This document shows positions 1-8,288 of a DNA stretch of 8,331 nt, in pieces. The stretch is from Chloroflexota bacterium (GTDB lineage Bacteria; Chloroflexota; Limnocylindria; Limnocylindrales; CSP1-4). The stretch is from the NCBI GenBank assembly GCA_021815005.1, contig JAKAHL010000069.1, positions 1 to 8,331 of the forward strand. The letters run 5' to 3'. Both the position numbers and the translations under genes were made by a program. Within the stretch, counting starts at the first letter, position 1. Every line of letters starts with the position of its first letter. The notes beneath the pieces were generated by a model that saw only the letters and a list, made by a program, of their open reading frames with translations, had not been told where the DNA came from and searched no databases.

Positions 1-1052
1 GCGGCAGCCAGGGCCGCCCGGTCGTACGCGGGCCGCGTTGCGTCCGCCAGCGACTCGAGGTAGGCGAACGGGCTCCCCTCCCCCAGGCTCTCGCGGACCA
101 CGTCCCGCACGCCCGCGACCGCGTTGGGCCGGGCGAGGATGGCATGGGCAGGCCCCGACCCCGTCAGGCGCACCCGCGCCACGATGGAGCGGCCGGCCGC
201 GGTGCGCGCCCGGTCCAGTGCCGCCTCCGCGGCGCGGACGATGGCCTCGTCGCTCTCCAGCGCGCCGACCGGGACATCCAGGCGCTGCCAGCGAACCTCG
301 TCCACGACCCGGAACTCCGGGGTGACCGACCTGTCGTCCCCCACCGTCACCAGATAGCACCCGCGCGGCTCCACCTCGCCGGGGTCTCGGCCCTGGGGGT
401 TCCCGCAGTACACCACGACGGGCTTGGCGTCTGAGAGGATCCCGTGCTTGTGGACGTGGCCGAGCGCCCAGTAGTCCATCTCCGCGGCGCGCAGGTCCGC
501 CATGGTGCATGGTGCGTAGACGCCGTCGGCGCTCGCTCCGACCTGCGTGTGGAGCAGGCCGATGGCGAAGGGCGCGTCCGCCTCCCTGCGGAACCCGGCC
601 GCCAGGTTGTCACGGACCGCCTGCTGCCGGTAGCCCTGGCCGTAGACCCGGGCGATCTCCCGGCCGTCGCGGATGACGGGCCGCCCCTCCACGCGCGCCG
701 GGCCGAACCGATACGCGAGCGACGGCCACTCGACCGACGGGATGTACCCGTCGTCGCCCTCGTGATCATGGTTGCCGGTCACCACGAACGACGGGATGCC
801 CGCGTCCGCCAGGCGCCGCAGCCCGTCCCGGAAGGCGACCTGGCCCGGCAGTGTCCGGATCGAGCCCTCGAACGCGTCTCCGGCCACGAGGAAGAAGTCC
901 GCGCGCTCGTCCAGCGCGAGGGCGACGATCGCCTGCCACGCGCGCAGGGTGGAGGTGCGGAGCACCTCCGCGATGGACGGGGGGACCTGGCCGCCGATGC
1001 CCAGGAACGGGCTGTCGAGGTGCAGGTCTCCGGTGTGGACGAATCGGAACAA
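1..1052 (-). CDS. SbcD/YhaO-like metallophosphoesterase, DNA repair exonuclease family (C-terminus off window)
   Basis: Reading the minus strand from a TTG at 1052 gives 350 codons with no stop before the window edge. The protein begins MFRFVHTGDLHLDSPF and carries the calcineurin-like phosphoesterase ligand set: D9-x-H11, G58-D59, the GNHD motif at N94-H95, H168 in LLHTQVG, and H199-x-H201 in GHVHKH. In SbcD/Mre11/YhaO enzymes these residues bind two metals (usually Mn2+) for DNA phosphodiester cleavage. The end near the window edge (PFAYLESLADATRP) resembles the conserved tail of YhaO-type proteins, so probably only a few dozen residues are missing. The TTG start is chosen because it sits directly before the first motif and has GAGGGG 7 nt upstream. 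In many genomes this gene is followed by a large SbcC/YhaN-like ATPase, which here would lie beyond the left edge; that is inference. The family assignment is firm; the substrate is not shown. Confidence 0.9.
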   Translation of the reverse strand, partial: MFRFVHTGDLHLDSPFLGIGGQVPPSIAEVLRTSTLRAWQAIVALALDERADFFLVAGDAFEGSIRTLPGQVAFRDGLRRLADAGIPSFVVTGNHDHEGDDGYIPSVEWPSLAYRFGPARVEGRPVIRDGREIARVYGQGYRQQAVRDNLAAGFRREADAPFAIGLLHTQVGASADGVYAPCTMADLRAAEMDYWALGHVHKHGILSDAKPVVVYCGNPQGRDPGEVEPRGCYLVTVGDDRSVTPEFRVVDEVRWQRLDVPVGALESDEAIVRAAEAALDRARTAAGRSIVARVRLTGSGPAHAILARPNAVAGVRDVVRESLGEGSPFAYLESLADATRPAYDRAALAA

Positions 1053-1320
1053 CGCGGGTCCCCTCGTGACGCGAGCACTGCGGCCGGCCGGCGCCGGACG
1101 CGCCCCGGTGGCGGCGACCCAGCGTACCTCGCGAGAATGGTGCCGGCCCGAGCGCGCGCGCAGTGTGCCGGTCGCCGCTGACAGCTGTGTGGCACGGCTG
1201 AGACGGTTTCTCGGCCGGTCCCGGGGCATGGGTCCCCGGCGCGCCGCACAATGGGCGGCGACGTGCTCGCCCCCGGCAGCCGACCACGTCTGCCCCCGCC
1301 GGCCGGAACGGAGCCCGCCC
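1053..1320. other. Divergent intergenic spacer between the SbcD-like gene and pcp
   Basis: This 268-bp spacer must hold the promoters of both outward-facing genes. Two ribosome sites are clear: GAGGGG (minus strand, ending 7 nt before the TTG at 1052) and GGAACGGAG (plus strand, ending 7 nt before the GTG at 1321). Promoter candidates are weak: a minus-strand TACGCT at 1121-1126 and a plus-strand CACAAT at 1247-1252, neither with a convincing -35 partner. No riboswitch-like conservation was recognised. Confidence 0.5.
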
Positions 1321-1950
1321 GTGCCCGACGCCCTCGTGGTCCTGCTCACCGGCTTCGACCCCTTCGGGGGCGCGAGCCGCAACCCGTCCGGCGAGATCGC
1401 CGTCGCCCTTGACGGCACGTCCGTCGCGGGCGCGCGCGTTCGCGGGATCGTCCTGCCGACGGCCTACGAGGCCTCGGTCGAGGTGGCCCTGGCCGAGGTC
1501 GAGCGGCTGCGCCCGGACCTCGTGCTGATGCTCGGGGCGGCCCAGGGGCGGCGCACAGTCACCGTGGAGCGGCTCGGGATCAACCTCGACGACTCCGCGA
1601 CCGCCGACAACCGCGGCGAGCGCCGCGCGGAGCAGCCGATCAGCCCGGGGGGACCGGCAGCCCGCTTCGCGACGGTCCCGGTCCGCGCCATGGCCGACGC
1701 CATCGCCGCGGCCGGGGTGGACGGCGGGGTGTCCACGACGGCCGGGGCCTTCGTGTGCAACCACCTGCTCTACTCGGTGCTGGCGGCCCTGGACGGCTCC
1801 GGCACCCGAGCCGGCTTCGTCCACGTGCCGGCGCTCGAGGGCACCGTGGCGGCGGACGTGCCGGCGATGAGCCTCGGGGCCATGACGACCGCGGTGTCGG
1901 CGGCGATCGCGGCTGCGGTCGCCGATACGGGCCCGCCCGCCCGCGCCTGA
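1321..1950 (+). CDS. pcp: Pyroglutamyl peptidase I (pyrrolidone-carboxylate peptidase, peptidase family C15)
   Basis: This cytosolic cysteine peptidase removes N-terminal pyroglutamate from peptides, helping peptide recycling. The 209-residue product has the usual family length. It opens with the family signature LTGFDPFGG at residues 9-17 followed by NPS. The catalytic triad is visible: E83 in TVERLGIN, C146 in GAFVCNHLLY, and H168 in AGFVHVPAL. The DNRG segment that follows the Glu region is also present. The GTG at 1321 is preferred because family members start just before the GFDPFGG strand, and GGAACGGAG lies 7 nt upstream. The same frame stays open much further upstream, but that part runs antisense to the SbcD-like gene and resembles nothing in the family. 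The C-terminal Ala-rich tail is unremarkable for this GC content. The gene is monocistronic in this window and converges on metK with only 6 bp between the stop codons. Confidence 0.95.
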   Translation: MPDALVVLLTGFDPFGGASRNPSGEIAVALDGTSVAGARVRGIVLPTAYEASVEVALAEVERLRPDLVLMLGAAQGRRTVTVERLGINLDDSATADNRGERRAEQPISPGGPAARFATVPVRAMADAIAAAGVDGGVSTTAGAFVCNHLLYSVLAALDGSGTRAGFVHVPALEGTVAADVPAMSLGAMTTAVSAAIAAAVADTGPPARA

Positions 1951-1956
1951 CGCGCC

Positions 1957-3108
<1,152 letters not shown>

Positions 3109-3117
3109 GTGTAGACG

Positions 3118-3140
3118 CTCCCATTCGTGGTCGATGGGAG
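3118..3140 (-). promoter_or_regulatory. Shine-Dalgarno-sequestering hairpin of metK (expression platform)
   Basis: On the minus strand CTCCCAT and ATGGGAG form a perfect 7-bp inverted repeat around a 9-nt loop. The 3' arm contains GGGAG, the only good ribosome-binding sequence for metK, ending 9 nt before the ATG at 3108. When the hairpin forms, the ribosome site is paired. This is the arrangement expected of a translational riboswitch off-state. There is no U-tract after the hairpin, so it is not an intrinsic terminator. Confidence 0.75.
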
Positions 3141-3175
3141 TCCGCCGGGCAGCACGCCATTCCACGGCCTGTGCC

Positions 3176-3291
3176 GGTCCGTCGGACCCTGCCGCATCGG
3201 GTACAGCCTTGGCACCGTGCCAGCCCCGGGTGGGCCGCCGGTTGCCCGCGTCGTCGTCGAGCTGCTTCTCTCGGACGCTGTCTGGATGCGG
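3176..3291 (-). promoter_or_regulatory. SAM-responsive riboswitch aptamer, SAM-I/SAM-IV clan
   Basis: Read on the minus strand, the metK leader has these parts in order. P1 is CCGCATC (3285-3291) pairing with GATGCGG (3192-3198), 7 bp. A joining segment CAGACA follows. P2 is GCGTC/GACGC (3274-3278 with 3248-3252) plus CGAG/CTCG (3270-3273 with 3258-3261), with an asymmetric ACGAC bulge. The conserved GGCAACC is at 3240-3246. P3 is ACCG/CGGT with a distal GGCCC/GGGCT stem (one G-U pair). The conserved GGTGCCAA is at 3209-3216. P4 is reduced to little more than GG/CC. A P5-like hairpin GGTCC-GAC-GGACC lies at 3176-3188. In the known clan, GGCAACC and GGTGCCAA flank P3 and form the SAM pocket. 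A downstream P5 with a small P4 is a SAM-IV feature, while the joining sequence before P2 recalls SAM-I. Location upstream of metK fits a SAM sensor. The assignment is by eye and the exact subclass is uncertain. Confidence 0.8.
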
Positions 3292-3311
3292 ATCGCCTGC
3301 GCGATGGCGCG

Positions 3312-3317
3312 ATGCTA
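3312..3317 (-). promoter_or_regulatory. metK: Candidate extended -10 promoter element for metK
   Basis: The minus strand reads TGCTAGCAT, an extended -10 (TGn followed by TAGCAT, four of six matches to TATAAT). No good -35 is seen at the usual spacing, which an extended -10 can tolerate. Transcription would begin near 3305, about 14 nt before the P1 helix of the riboswitch, so the whole aptamer would be in the leader. This is a fit by position and short motif only. Confidence 0.4.
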
Positions 3318-3347
3318 GCAGGTCCGCCCGCCGGGACGACGCAGGCG

Positions 3348-3363
3348 CATCGGTCGCCCGATG
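3348..3363. repeat. Short inverted repeat in the metK/helicase divergent spacer
   Basis: CATCGG and CCGATG form perfect 6-bp arms with a 4-bp spacer (TCGC). The site lies about 30 bp upstream of the candidate metK -10 and about 65 bp upstream of the candidate helicase -10, a position suited to an operator. A repeat this short can arise by chance in GC-rich DNA, so a regulator-binding role is only a possibility. Confidence 0.3.
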
Positions 3364-3429
3364 GCGGCCGCGGGCCATGAAGGGCGGGCGCGAAGCCAGC
3401 TGTGCCATCAGAGCTGTCGCGGGAGGCCC

Positions 3430-3435
3430 TACGAT
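3430..3435 (+). promoter_or_regulatory. Candidate -10 element giving a leaderless nuclease-helicase transcript
   Basis: TACGAT fits the TAnnnT form of -10 elements and lies 8 bp before the ATG at 3444, so transcription would start at or within a couple of bases of the start codon. No Shine-Dalgarno sequence lies at normal spacing: the nearest, GGGAGG at 3421-3426, is 17 nt away. Both facts suit leaderless expression, which is common in high-GC bacteria. No clear -35 was found. Confidence 0.4.
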
Positions 3436-3443
3436 GGTCCTCC

Positions 3444-6400
3444 ATGCAGCTCCTCGACGGCAGCCGCGTCTTCGCGGCAACGGATCTCGTCGGCTTCCTC
3501 GCCTGCGAGCACCTCACCGGCCTGGAGGTCGCCCGCCTGGCGGGCCTGGTGACGCGCCCGGAGCGGGACGACCCGGAGCTCAGGGTCATCCAGCAGCGCG
3601 GCTACGAGCACGAGGCTCGCTACCTGGCGGAGCTCGAGGCCAGCGGCCGGACGGTGGCCCGGATCGAGCTGGACGGGTCCGTCGCGGATCGGGCCGAGCA
3701 GCTCCGCGCCGCCGCGGCCGAGACGGAGGCTGCCCTGCGCGCCGGGGCCGACGTCGTCTACCAGGCCACGTTCTTCGACGGACGCTGGCGCGGCCACGCG
3801 GACTTCCTGCTGCGGGTGGAGCGTCCCAGCGCCCTCGGCCCCTGGAGCTACGAGGTGGCGGACACCAAGCTCGCCCGCCACGTCAAGAGCAGCGCCATCC
3901 TGCAGATCTGCTCGTACGTGGAGGGGCTCCAACGGATCCAGGGCGTGGAGCCCGAGCGCCTGCACGTGGTCCTCGGCGGCCGGGCGCACGAGACGGCCAC
4001 GTTCCGCGTCGGCGACTTCATGGCCTACTTCCGGCTGGCCAAGCGCCTGTTCGAGGCGCACGTGGCCGAAACGGTCCCCGCGAACCCGCCCCCCGGCACG
4101 TACCCGGAGCCGGTTGAGCACTGCGATGTCTGCCGCTGGGACGACGTGTGCTCGGCCCGCCGCCGCGCGGACGACCACCTCTCGCTCGTCGCCGGGATCT
4201 CGTCGCGTCAGCGGCGGGCGCTGGCCGAACGCGGCGTGGACACGCGCACGCGGCTGGCCGGGCTGGCGCTGCCGATGAGGCCGCCGCTCGCGGGCGTCGG
4301 CGCGCAGGGCCTCGAGCGGGTGCGGAACCAGGCGGCCATCCAGGTCCGGGACACCTCGCGCGGCGGGGGGCGGCTCTGGGAGCTGGCCGACCCCCCGCTC
4401 GACCGGGATGGCGGGCTCGAGCCCGGCCGGGGGCTGCTGGCGCTGCCGGAGCCGCGCCCGGGGGACCTGTTCTTCGACATCGAGGGCGATCCGTACGCGG
4501 GCGAGGACGGCATCGACTACCTGTTCGGCGTGCTCGAGCCGGGGGAGACGGAGCCGGGCCCGGACGGGCGGCCGCAGCCCGCGTTCCACGCCATCTGGTC
4601 GCGCGACGGGCGCGGCGACGTCACCGAGGCCGCCGAGCGGGCGGCGTTCGAGCGCCTCATGGACCTGTTCTCGGATCGGCTGGCGCGGGACCCGTCGGTC
4701 CACATCTACCACTACGCCCCGTATGAGCCCACCGCGCTCCGGCGCCTGATGGGCAGATACGGCACGCGCGAGGACGAGGTGGACGCGCTGCTGCGCGCGG
4801 GCACCCTCGTGGACCTGTTCCACGTCGTCCGGCAGGGCATCCGCGCGTCGGTGGAGAGCTACTCCATCAAGAAGCTGGAGCGCCTGTACGCGTTTGAGCG
4901 CGAGACGGACCTGCGCGACGCGGGCAGCTCCATCGCGGCCTTCGAGGCGTGGCTGCAGGGTGCCGAGGGCGAGCATGGCGAGGAGGCCCTGGCGCGGATC
5001 GCCTCGTACAACCGCGACGACGTGGTGTCGACGCTCATGCTGCGGGACTGGCTCGAGGGCGCCGTCCGCCCAGCCCTTGCCGAGCGCCTCGGCAGGGAGC
5101 TGCCGCGCCCGGGCCCACGGGCGCCGGAGGCGCCGGAGCCGCTGGCCGAGGCCATCGCGCGGGTCGCCGAGCTCGCCGAGCGCCTCGCCCCGGGCGGGAC
5201 CGATGGGGCAAGTGCGGAGGCGCACGGGCGCTGGCTCCTGGCCAACCTGCTGTGGTTCCACCGGCGCGAGGAGAAGTCCTTCTGGCAGCGCTGGTTCCAC
5301 TTCCTCAACGACATGTCCGATGAGGACCGCGTGGAGGACCGGGAGGCGCTCGGCGGCCTCGAGTACGCGGGCGAGGTGGGCGCCGTCAAGCGCTCCGTCG
5401 TGTACCGCTACCGCTTCCCCGAGCAGGAGCACGGGGTCAGGGTCGGCGGCGGGGTGCGGGCCCAGAACGACACGGACCCGGGCGAGGTAGTCGCCCTTGA
5501 CGAGGCGGCCCGCACGATCGACCTCAAGCACGGCCGACTCGAGGACCCCGGGGCGATCAGGGCGGTCCTGCCCTACGACCGCGTGACGCCCGCCGAGCTG
5601 CAGCGCAGCCTCCAGCGCACGGCGGAGTGGGTGGCGGACCACGGGATCGCCGGGCCGGGGCCGTGCCGCGCCGGGCGGGACCTCCTGCTGCGCGAGCCGC
5701 CGCGGGCCGGGCAGGCGCCGGGCGCTCCCGTCCGGGCCGAGGGCGACGACGCCGTGGCGGCGGCCGTCGCCGCGGCGCTCGCGCTGGACCAGAGCTACCT
5801 CGCCATCCAGGGCCCGCCCGGCTCGGGCAAGACGTACATCGGCGCCCGGATCGCGATCGCCCTCGCGGAGCGTGGCCTGCGCGTGGGGGTCACCGCCAAC
5901 AGCCACAAGGTGATCGGCCACCTCCTCGAGGAGGTGGAGGGGGTCGCGCGACGCGAGGGGCGGGCGGTGCCCCGGATCGGCCAGCGCACGGACCGGGACG
6001 GACGCATCACCTTCGCCGGGGCAAGACCGCTCAGCCGGAACGGCGACGCGGCCCGGGCCCTCGAGGAGGGCGAGCTGGACGTCGTCGGCGGCACCCCCTG
6101 GACTTGGGCCCGCCCCGAGTTCGCCGGCGCCCTTGACGTCCTGGTCATCGACGAGGCGGGCCAGCTGTCGCTGGCCAACGCGGTCGCCGTGGCGCCGGCG
6201 GCGGCGTCGCTGGTCCTGCTCGGCGACCCGCAGCAGCTGGACCAGCCCGTCACGGGCTCGCACCCGCCCGGCGCCGAGCGCTCCGCCCTGGCCCACCTGC
6301 TCGACGGCGAGGCCACGATGCCGCCCGAGCGCGGCATCTTCCTCGAGCACACGCGGCGGCTCCACCCGGCCATCTGCTCGTTCACCTCGGACGCGTTCTA

Positions 6401-6968
6401 CGAGGGGCGCCTCTCGCCAATCGCGGGTCTGGACCGCCAAGCCCTGCGGGGACCCGACGACAGCGATCTCGCGGGCGCCGGCGTGCGCCTGCTCCTGGTC
6501 CCCCACGAGGGGAACGCCAACGCCTCGCCCGAGGAGGCGGCAGCCGTGGCACAGGTCGTGGACGAGCTCCTGTCCCGGCGCTGGACCTGGGTCAGCGAGG
6601 AGGCCGCCACGCGGCCGATCGGCCTCGACGACGTGCTCGTCATCACGCCGTACAACGCGCAGGTCGGCCTGCTGGAGGCCTCGCTGCCCGCGGGAGCCCG
6701 CGTCGGCACGGTGGACAAGTTCCAGGGGCAGCAGGCGCCCGTGTCCCTCTACTCGATGGCCACCAGCTCCCCCGCCGACGCCCCGCGCGGCATGGAGTTC
6801 CTGTACTCGCTCAACCGCCTCAACGTGGCCACTTCGCGCGCGCGCTGCGTGGCGTTGGTGGTCGCGAGCCCGGACCTGCTCCGCGTCCGCGCCCGGACCC
6901 CGCGCCAGATGCGCCTGGCCAACGCGCTGGCCCGCTTCGCGGAGCACGCGCTGCCGCCAGGAACCTGA
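3444..6968 (+). CDS. TM0106-family RecB-like nuclease fused to RNase H-like exonuclease domain and SF1 (UPF1/DNA2-like) helicase
   Basis: This 1174-residue protein has three modules. The first, about residues 1-240, is a RecB/Cas4-like PD-(D/E)xK nuclease: D120 in GHAD, D140-x-K142 in EVADTK, then Q154 and Y158. C21 plus C227-x2-C230-x5-C236 form the four-cysteine pattern that holds an iron-sulfur cluster in such nucleases. The second, about 340-540, is an RNase H-fold (YprB-like, DEDD-type) domain: D345-x-E347 in [11 protein letters not shown] at 427-429, D457, SYSIKKLE (472-479), and D525/D526 in YNRDDVVST. The third, about 765-1145, is an SF1 helicase: Walker A GPPGSGKT (790-797), DEAG at 903-906, GDPQQL (927-932), HTRRLHP (969-975), [10 protein letters not shown] (1088-1097) and [12 protein letters not shown] (1123-1134). 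All key residues look intact, so nuclease and ATPase activities are plausible, probably in DNA or RNA processing or repair; the substrate is unknown. The start at 3444 matches where the family's N-terminal strand begins; GTG at 3402 is an alternative adding 14 residues. Confidence 0.9.
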   Translation: MQLLDGSRVFAATDLVGFLACEHLTGLEVARLAGLVTRPERDDPELRVIQQRGYEHEARYLAELEASGRTVARIELDGSVADRAEQLRAAAAETEAALRAGADVVYQATFFDGRWRGHADFLLRVERPSALGPWSYEVADTKLARHVKSSAILQICSYVEGLQRIQGVEPERLHVVLGGRAHETATFRVGDFMAYFRLAKRLFEAHVAETVPANPPPGTYPEPVEHCDVCRWDDVCSARRRADDHLSLVAGISSRQRRALAERGVDTRTRLAGLALPMRPPLAGVGAQGLERVRNQAAIQVRDTSRGGGRLWELADPPLDRDGGLEPGRGLLALPEPRPGDLFFDIEGDPYAGEDGIDYLFGVLEPGETEPGPDGRPQPAFHAIWSRDGRGDVTEAAERAAFERLMDLFSDRLARDPSVHIYHYAPYEPTALRRLMGRYGTREDEVDALLRAGTLVDLFHVVRQGIRASVESYSIKKLERLYAFERETDLRDAGSSIAAFEAWLQGAEGEHGEEALARIASYNRDDVVSTLMLRDWLEGAVRPALAERLGRELPRPGPRAPEAPEPLAEAIARVAELAERLAPGGTDGASAEAHGRWLLANLLWFHRREEKSFWQRWFHFLNDMSDEDRVEDREALGGLEYAGEVGAVKRSVVYRYRFPEQEHGVRVGGGVRAQNDTDPGEVVALDEAARTIDLKHGRLEDPGAIRAVLPYDRVTPAELQRSLQRTAEWVADHGIAGPGPCRAGRDLLLREPPRAGQAPGAPVRAEGDDAVAAAVAAALALDQSYLAIQGPPGSGKTYIGARIAIALAERGLRVGVTANSHKVIGHLLEEVEGVARREGRAVPRIGQRTDRDGRITFAGARPLSRNGDAARALEEGELDVVGGTPWTWARPEFAGALDVLVIDEAGQLSLANAVAVAPAAASLVLLGDPQQLDQPVTGSHPPGAERSALAHLLDGEATMPPERGIFLEHTRRLHPAICSFTSDAFYEGRLSPIAGLDRQALRGPDDSDLAGAGVRLLLVPHEGNANASPEEAAAVAQVVDELLSRRWTWVSEEAATRPIGLDDVLVITPYNAQVGLLEASLPAGARVGTVDKFQGQQAPVSLYSMATSSPADAPRGMEFLYSLNRLNVATSRARCVALVVASPDLLRVRARTPRQMRLANALARFAEHALPPGT

Positions 6969-6969
6969 G

Positions 6970-7028
6970 GCGAGGCGCCGCGGCCCGATGACGGTCCAGC
7001 CACGTGGCCGGGAGCGCCGACGCCTCGC
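6970..7028. terminator. Nested inverted repeats between convergent genes, possible bidirectional terminator
   Basis: The outer arms GCGAGGCG (6970-6977) and CGCCTCGC (7021-7028) match over 8 bp. Within them CGGCC (6981-6985) pairs with GGCCG (7006-7010). The structure begins 2 bp after the helicase stop and ends 30 bp before the stop of the convergent membrane-protein gene, so it could end transcripts from both sides. There is no T-rich run on either side, so it is not a standard intrinsic terminator, and the 43-nt separation of the outer arms weakens the case. Confidence 0.35.
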
Positions 7029-7058
7029 AGCGCGCGCGCCGGGACGCGGGACGGAGGC

Positions 7059-8288
7059 TTACGTGGAGGCGTCCGGTCTCGCGGTCATCCGCGCCTGCGG
7101 CTCGGCGGCGGGCGGCAGGACCTCGGCCTCGGGCGGCTCGGCGGCGGTCCGGCCATGGTCGCGACCGCCGAACAGGCGCAGGGAGCGCGCAAACGCGAAG
7201 CCCAGCCCGACCGGGATCCAGACGTTGAGGACCCGGTACGCGATGGTCACCACGACGGCCGCCGCGGGTGCCATCCCGAGGCCGACGAACACGAGCGCCA
7301 TCGCCCCCTCGACGGCACCGATCCCGTCCGGGACGATCGAGACGATGAAGAACACGATGCTCATGCCGAACCCGGCAGCGACGGCGACCGGGTCGAGGGG
7401 CTGCCCGAAGGCGAGGAACAGGGCGGCGAGGCCGGCGAGGTTGACCGCGTGGATGGCGATGCCGAAGGCCGTCGCAACCGCGAGCTCGCGGGGATGGCGC
7501 GGCGCGGACGCGACCCCGGCCACCAGTTGGTCGGTTGTCCGGGCGCCCCAGTCGGAGGGGATCGCCTCGGGCCGGCCGATGCGGGCGAGCGCCCGGTTGC
7601 CCGTCGCGCCGAGGATGCCGAGCAGCGCCGCGAGTCGAGCCGGCCATCGGGCAGCGAGGCCCATGCCCGCGAGCAGCGCGGCGATGAACACGACGAACAG
7701 GGCGACCCCCACCAGCGCGAACCCCACCAGCGTGGCGCGCGCGACCAGGGCCACGGCGCCGGCGACCACGAACGGGAGCGCGGTAAGGAGGTCCACGACG
7801 AGCACCACGATCATCGCCACGGCCGTCCGCGGGCCCGACTCGCCCCTCGCGGTGGCGTCGTCGATGAACACGGCCGCTGCCGGGGCGGCCGTCAGGGGCA
7901 GGACCGTCTTGGCGAAGATCGACGCGAGCAGCACGGGCACCAGTCGCAGAGCGCTGCTGCGGACCTCGACCGCGGCGAGGCCGTAGCGGTACAGGCCGCC
8001 GTAGAGGAGGAAGAACGCCGCCTGGAGGATCGCGGCCACGGCGAGCCAGCGCCAGTCGGCACCCGAGACGCTCGCCCCGAGCTCGCCCACGCTGGTGAAC
8101 TGGCTCACGACGAAGGCCAGCAGGCCGACCGAGAGGAGGGCGAACAGCAGCCGACGCCAGCCCGGCAGGCGCATTGGCCCCGCCGAGCCACGCCTCGAGC
8201 CGGCCCGGGCGCGCCCGGCGGAGGGCGGCGGGTCCGGCTGCTCGGGCGTGACCGGGCCGGCCGCGGTCGAAGGGGGCGCCAGGTGCAT
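7059..8288 (-). CDS. Lysylphosphatidylglycerol synthase transmembrane-region family (UPF0104) integral membrane protein
   Basis: The 409-residue product is a polytopic inner-membrane protein. Hydrophobic segments lie near 47-63, 80-98, 115-140, 157-181, 187-208, 268-294, 300-320, 329-349 and 352-368. Family hallmarks include FAKTVLP followed by a small-residue turn and an acidic loop (126-144), and IVPDGIGAVEGAM (318-330), the counterpart of the family's P-x-G-x-G-x-x-E motif. A YRVLNVWIP segment (351-359) completes the pattern. This region corresponds to the membrane part of MprF-type proteins; no aminoacyl-transferase domain follows, so lipid lysylation should not be assumed. Related stand-alone proteins have been linked to lipid or glycolipid translocation, but the substrate here is unknown. 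Both ends are Pro/Ala-rich and probably disordered. The ATG at 8288 was chosen; GTG at 8324 and ATG at 8174 (just before the first membrane segment) are in frame, and none has a strong ribosome site. The gene converges on the helicase across 90 bp. Confidence 0.85.
   Translation of the reverse strand: MHLAPPSTAAGPVTPEQPDPPPSAGRARAGSRRGSAGPMRLPGWRRLLFALLSVGLLAFVVSQFTSVGELGASVSGADWRWLAVAAILQAAFFLLYGGLYRYGLAAVEVRSSALRLVPVLLASIFAKTVLPLTAAPAAAVFIDDATARGESGPRTAVAMIVVLVVDLLTALPFVVAGAVALVARATLVGFALVGVALFVVFIAALLAGMGLAARWPARLAALLGILGATGNRALARIGRPEAIPSDWGARTTDQLVAGVASAPRHPRELAVATAFGIAIHAVNLAGLAALFLAFGQPLDPVAVAAGFGMSIVFFIVSIVPDGIGAVEGAMALVFVGLGMAPAAAVVVTIAYRVLNVWIPVGLGFAFARSLRLFGGRDHGRTAAEPPEAEVLPPAAEPQARMTARPDAST

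Noticed and set aside
1221..1239. CCGGGG/CCCCGG inverted repeat in the spacer before pcp
   Set aside because: Six-base all-GC arms are expected often by chance at this composition, and nothing positional supports a role.
772..1320. Upstream extension of the pcp reading frame
   Set aside because: It lies antisense to the SbcD-like gene and has no pcp-like sequence. The GTG at 1321 with a ribosome site gives a standard-length enzyme.
3292..3305. ATCGC/GCGAT short inverted repeat just upstream of the riboswitch P1
   Set aside because: The five-base arms are too short to call, and the site probably straddles the transcription start of metK.
3429..6947. Minus-strand open frame of about 1170 codons opposite the nuclease-helicase gene
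   Set aside because: It is the antisense shadow of a real gene in very GC-rich DNA. The sense protein has full domain content, while the antisense translation is compositionally biased with no recognisable motif.
3444..6968. Interpretation of the nuclease-helicase fusion as part of an antiphage defence island
   Set aside because: No defence partner genes, integrases or mobile-element ends are visible. Its neighbours are metK and a membrane protein, so a general repair or processing role is at least as likely.
6133..7986. Plus-strand open frame of about 617 codons across the helicase end and the membrane-protein gene
   Set aside because: It is out of frame with the helicase and antisense to the membrane protein. 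The translation is low-complexity Ser/Arg/Ala and Thr/Ala with no domain signature.
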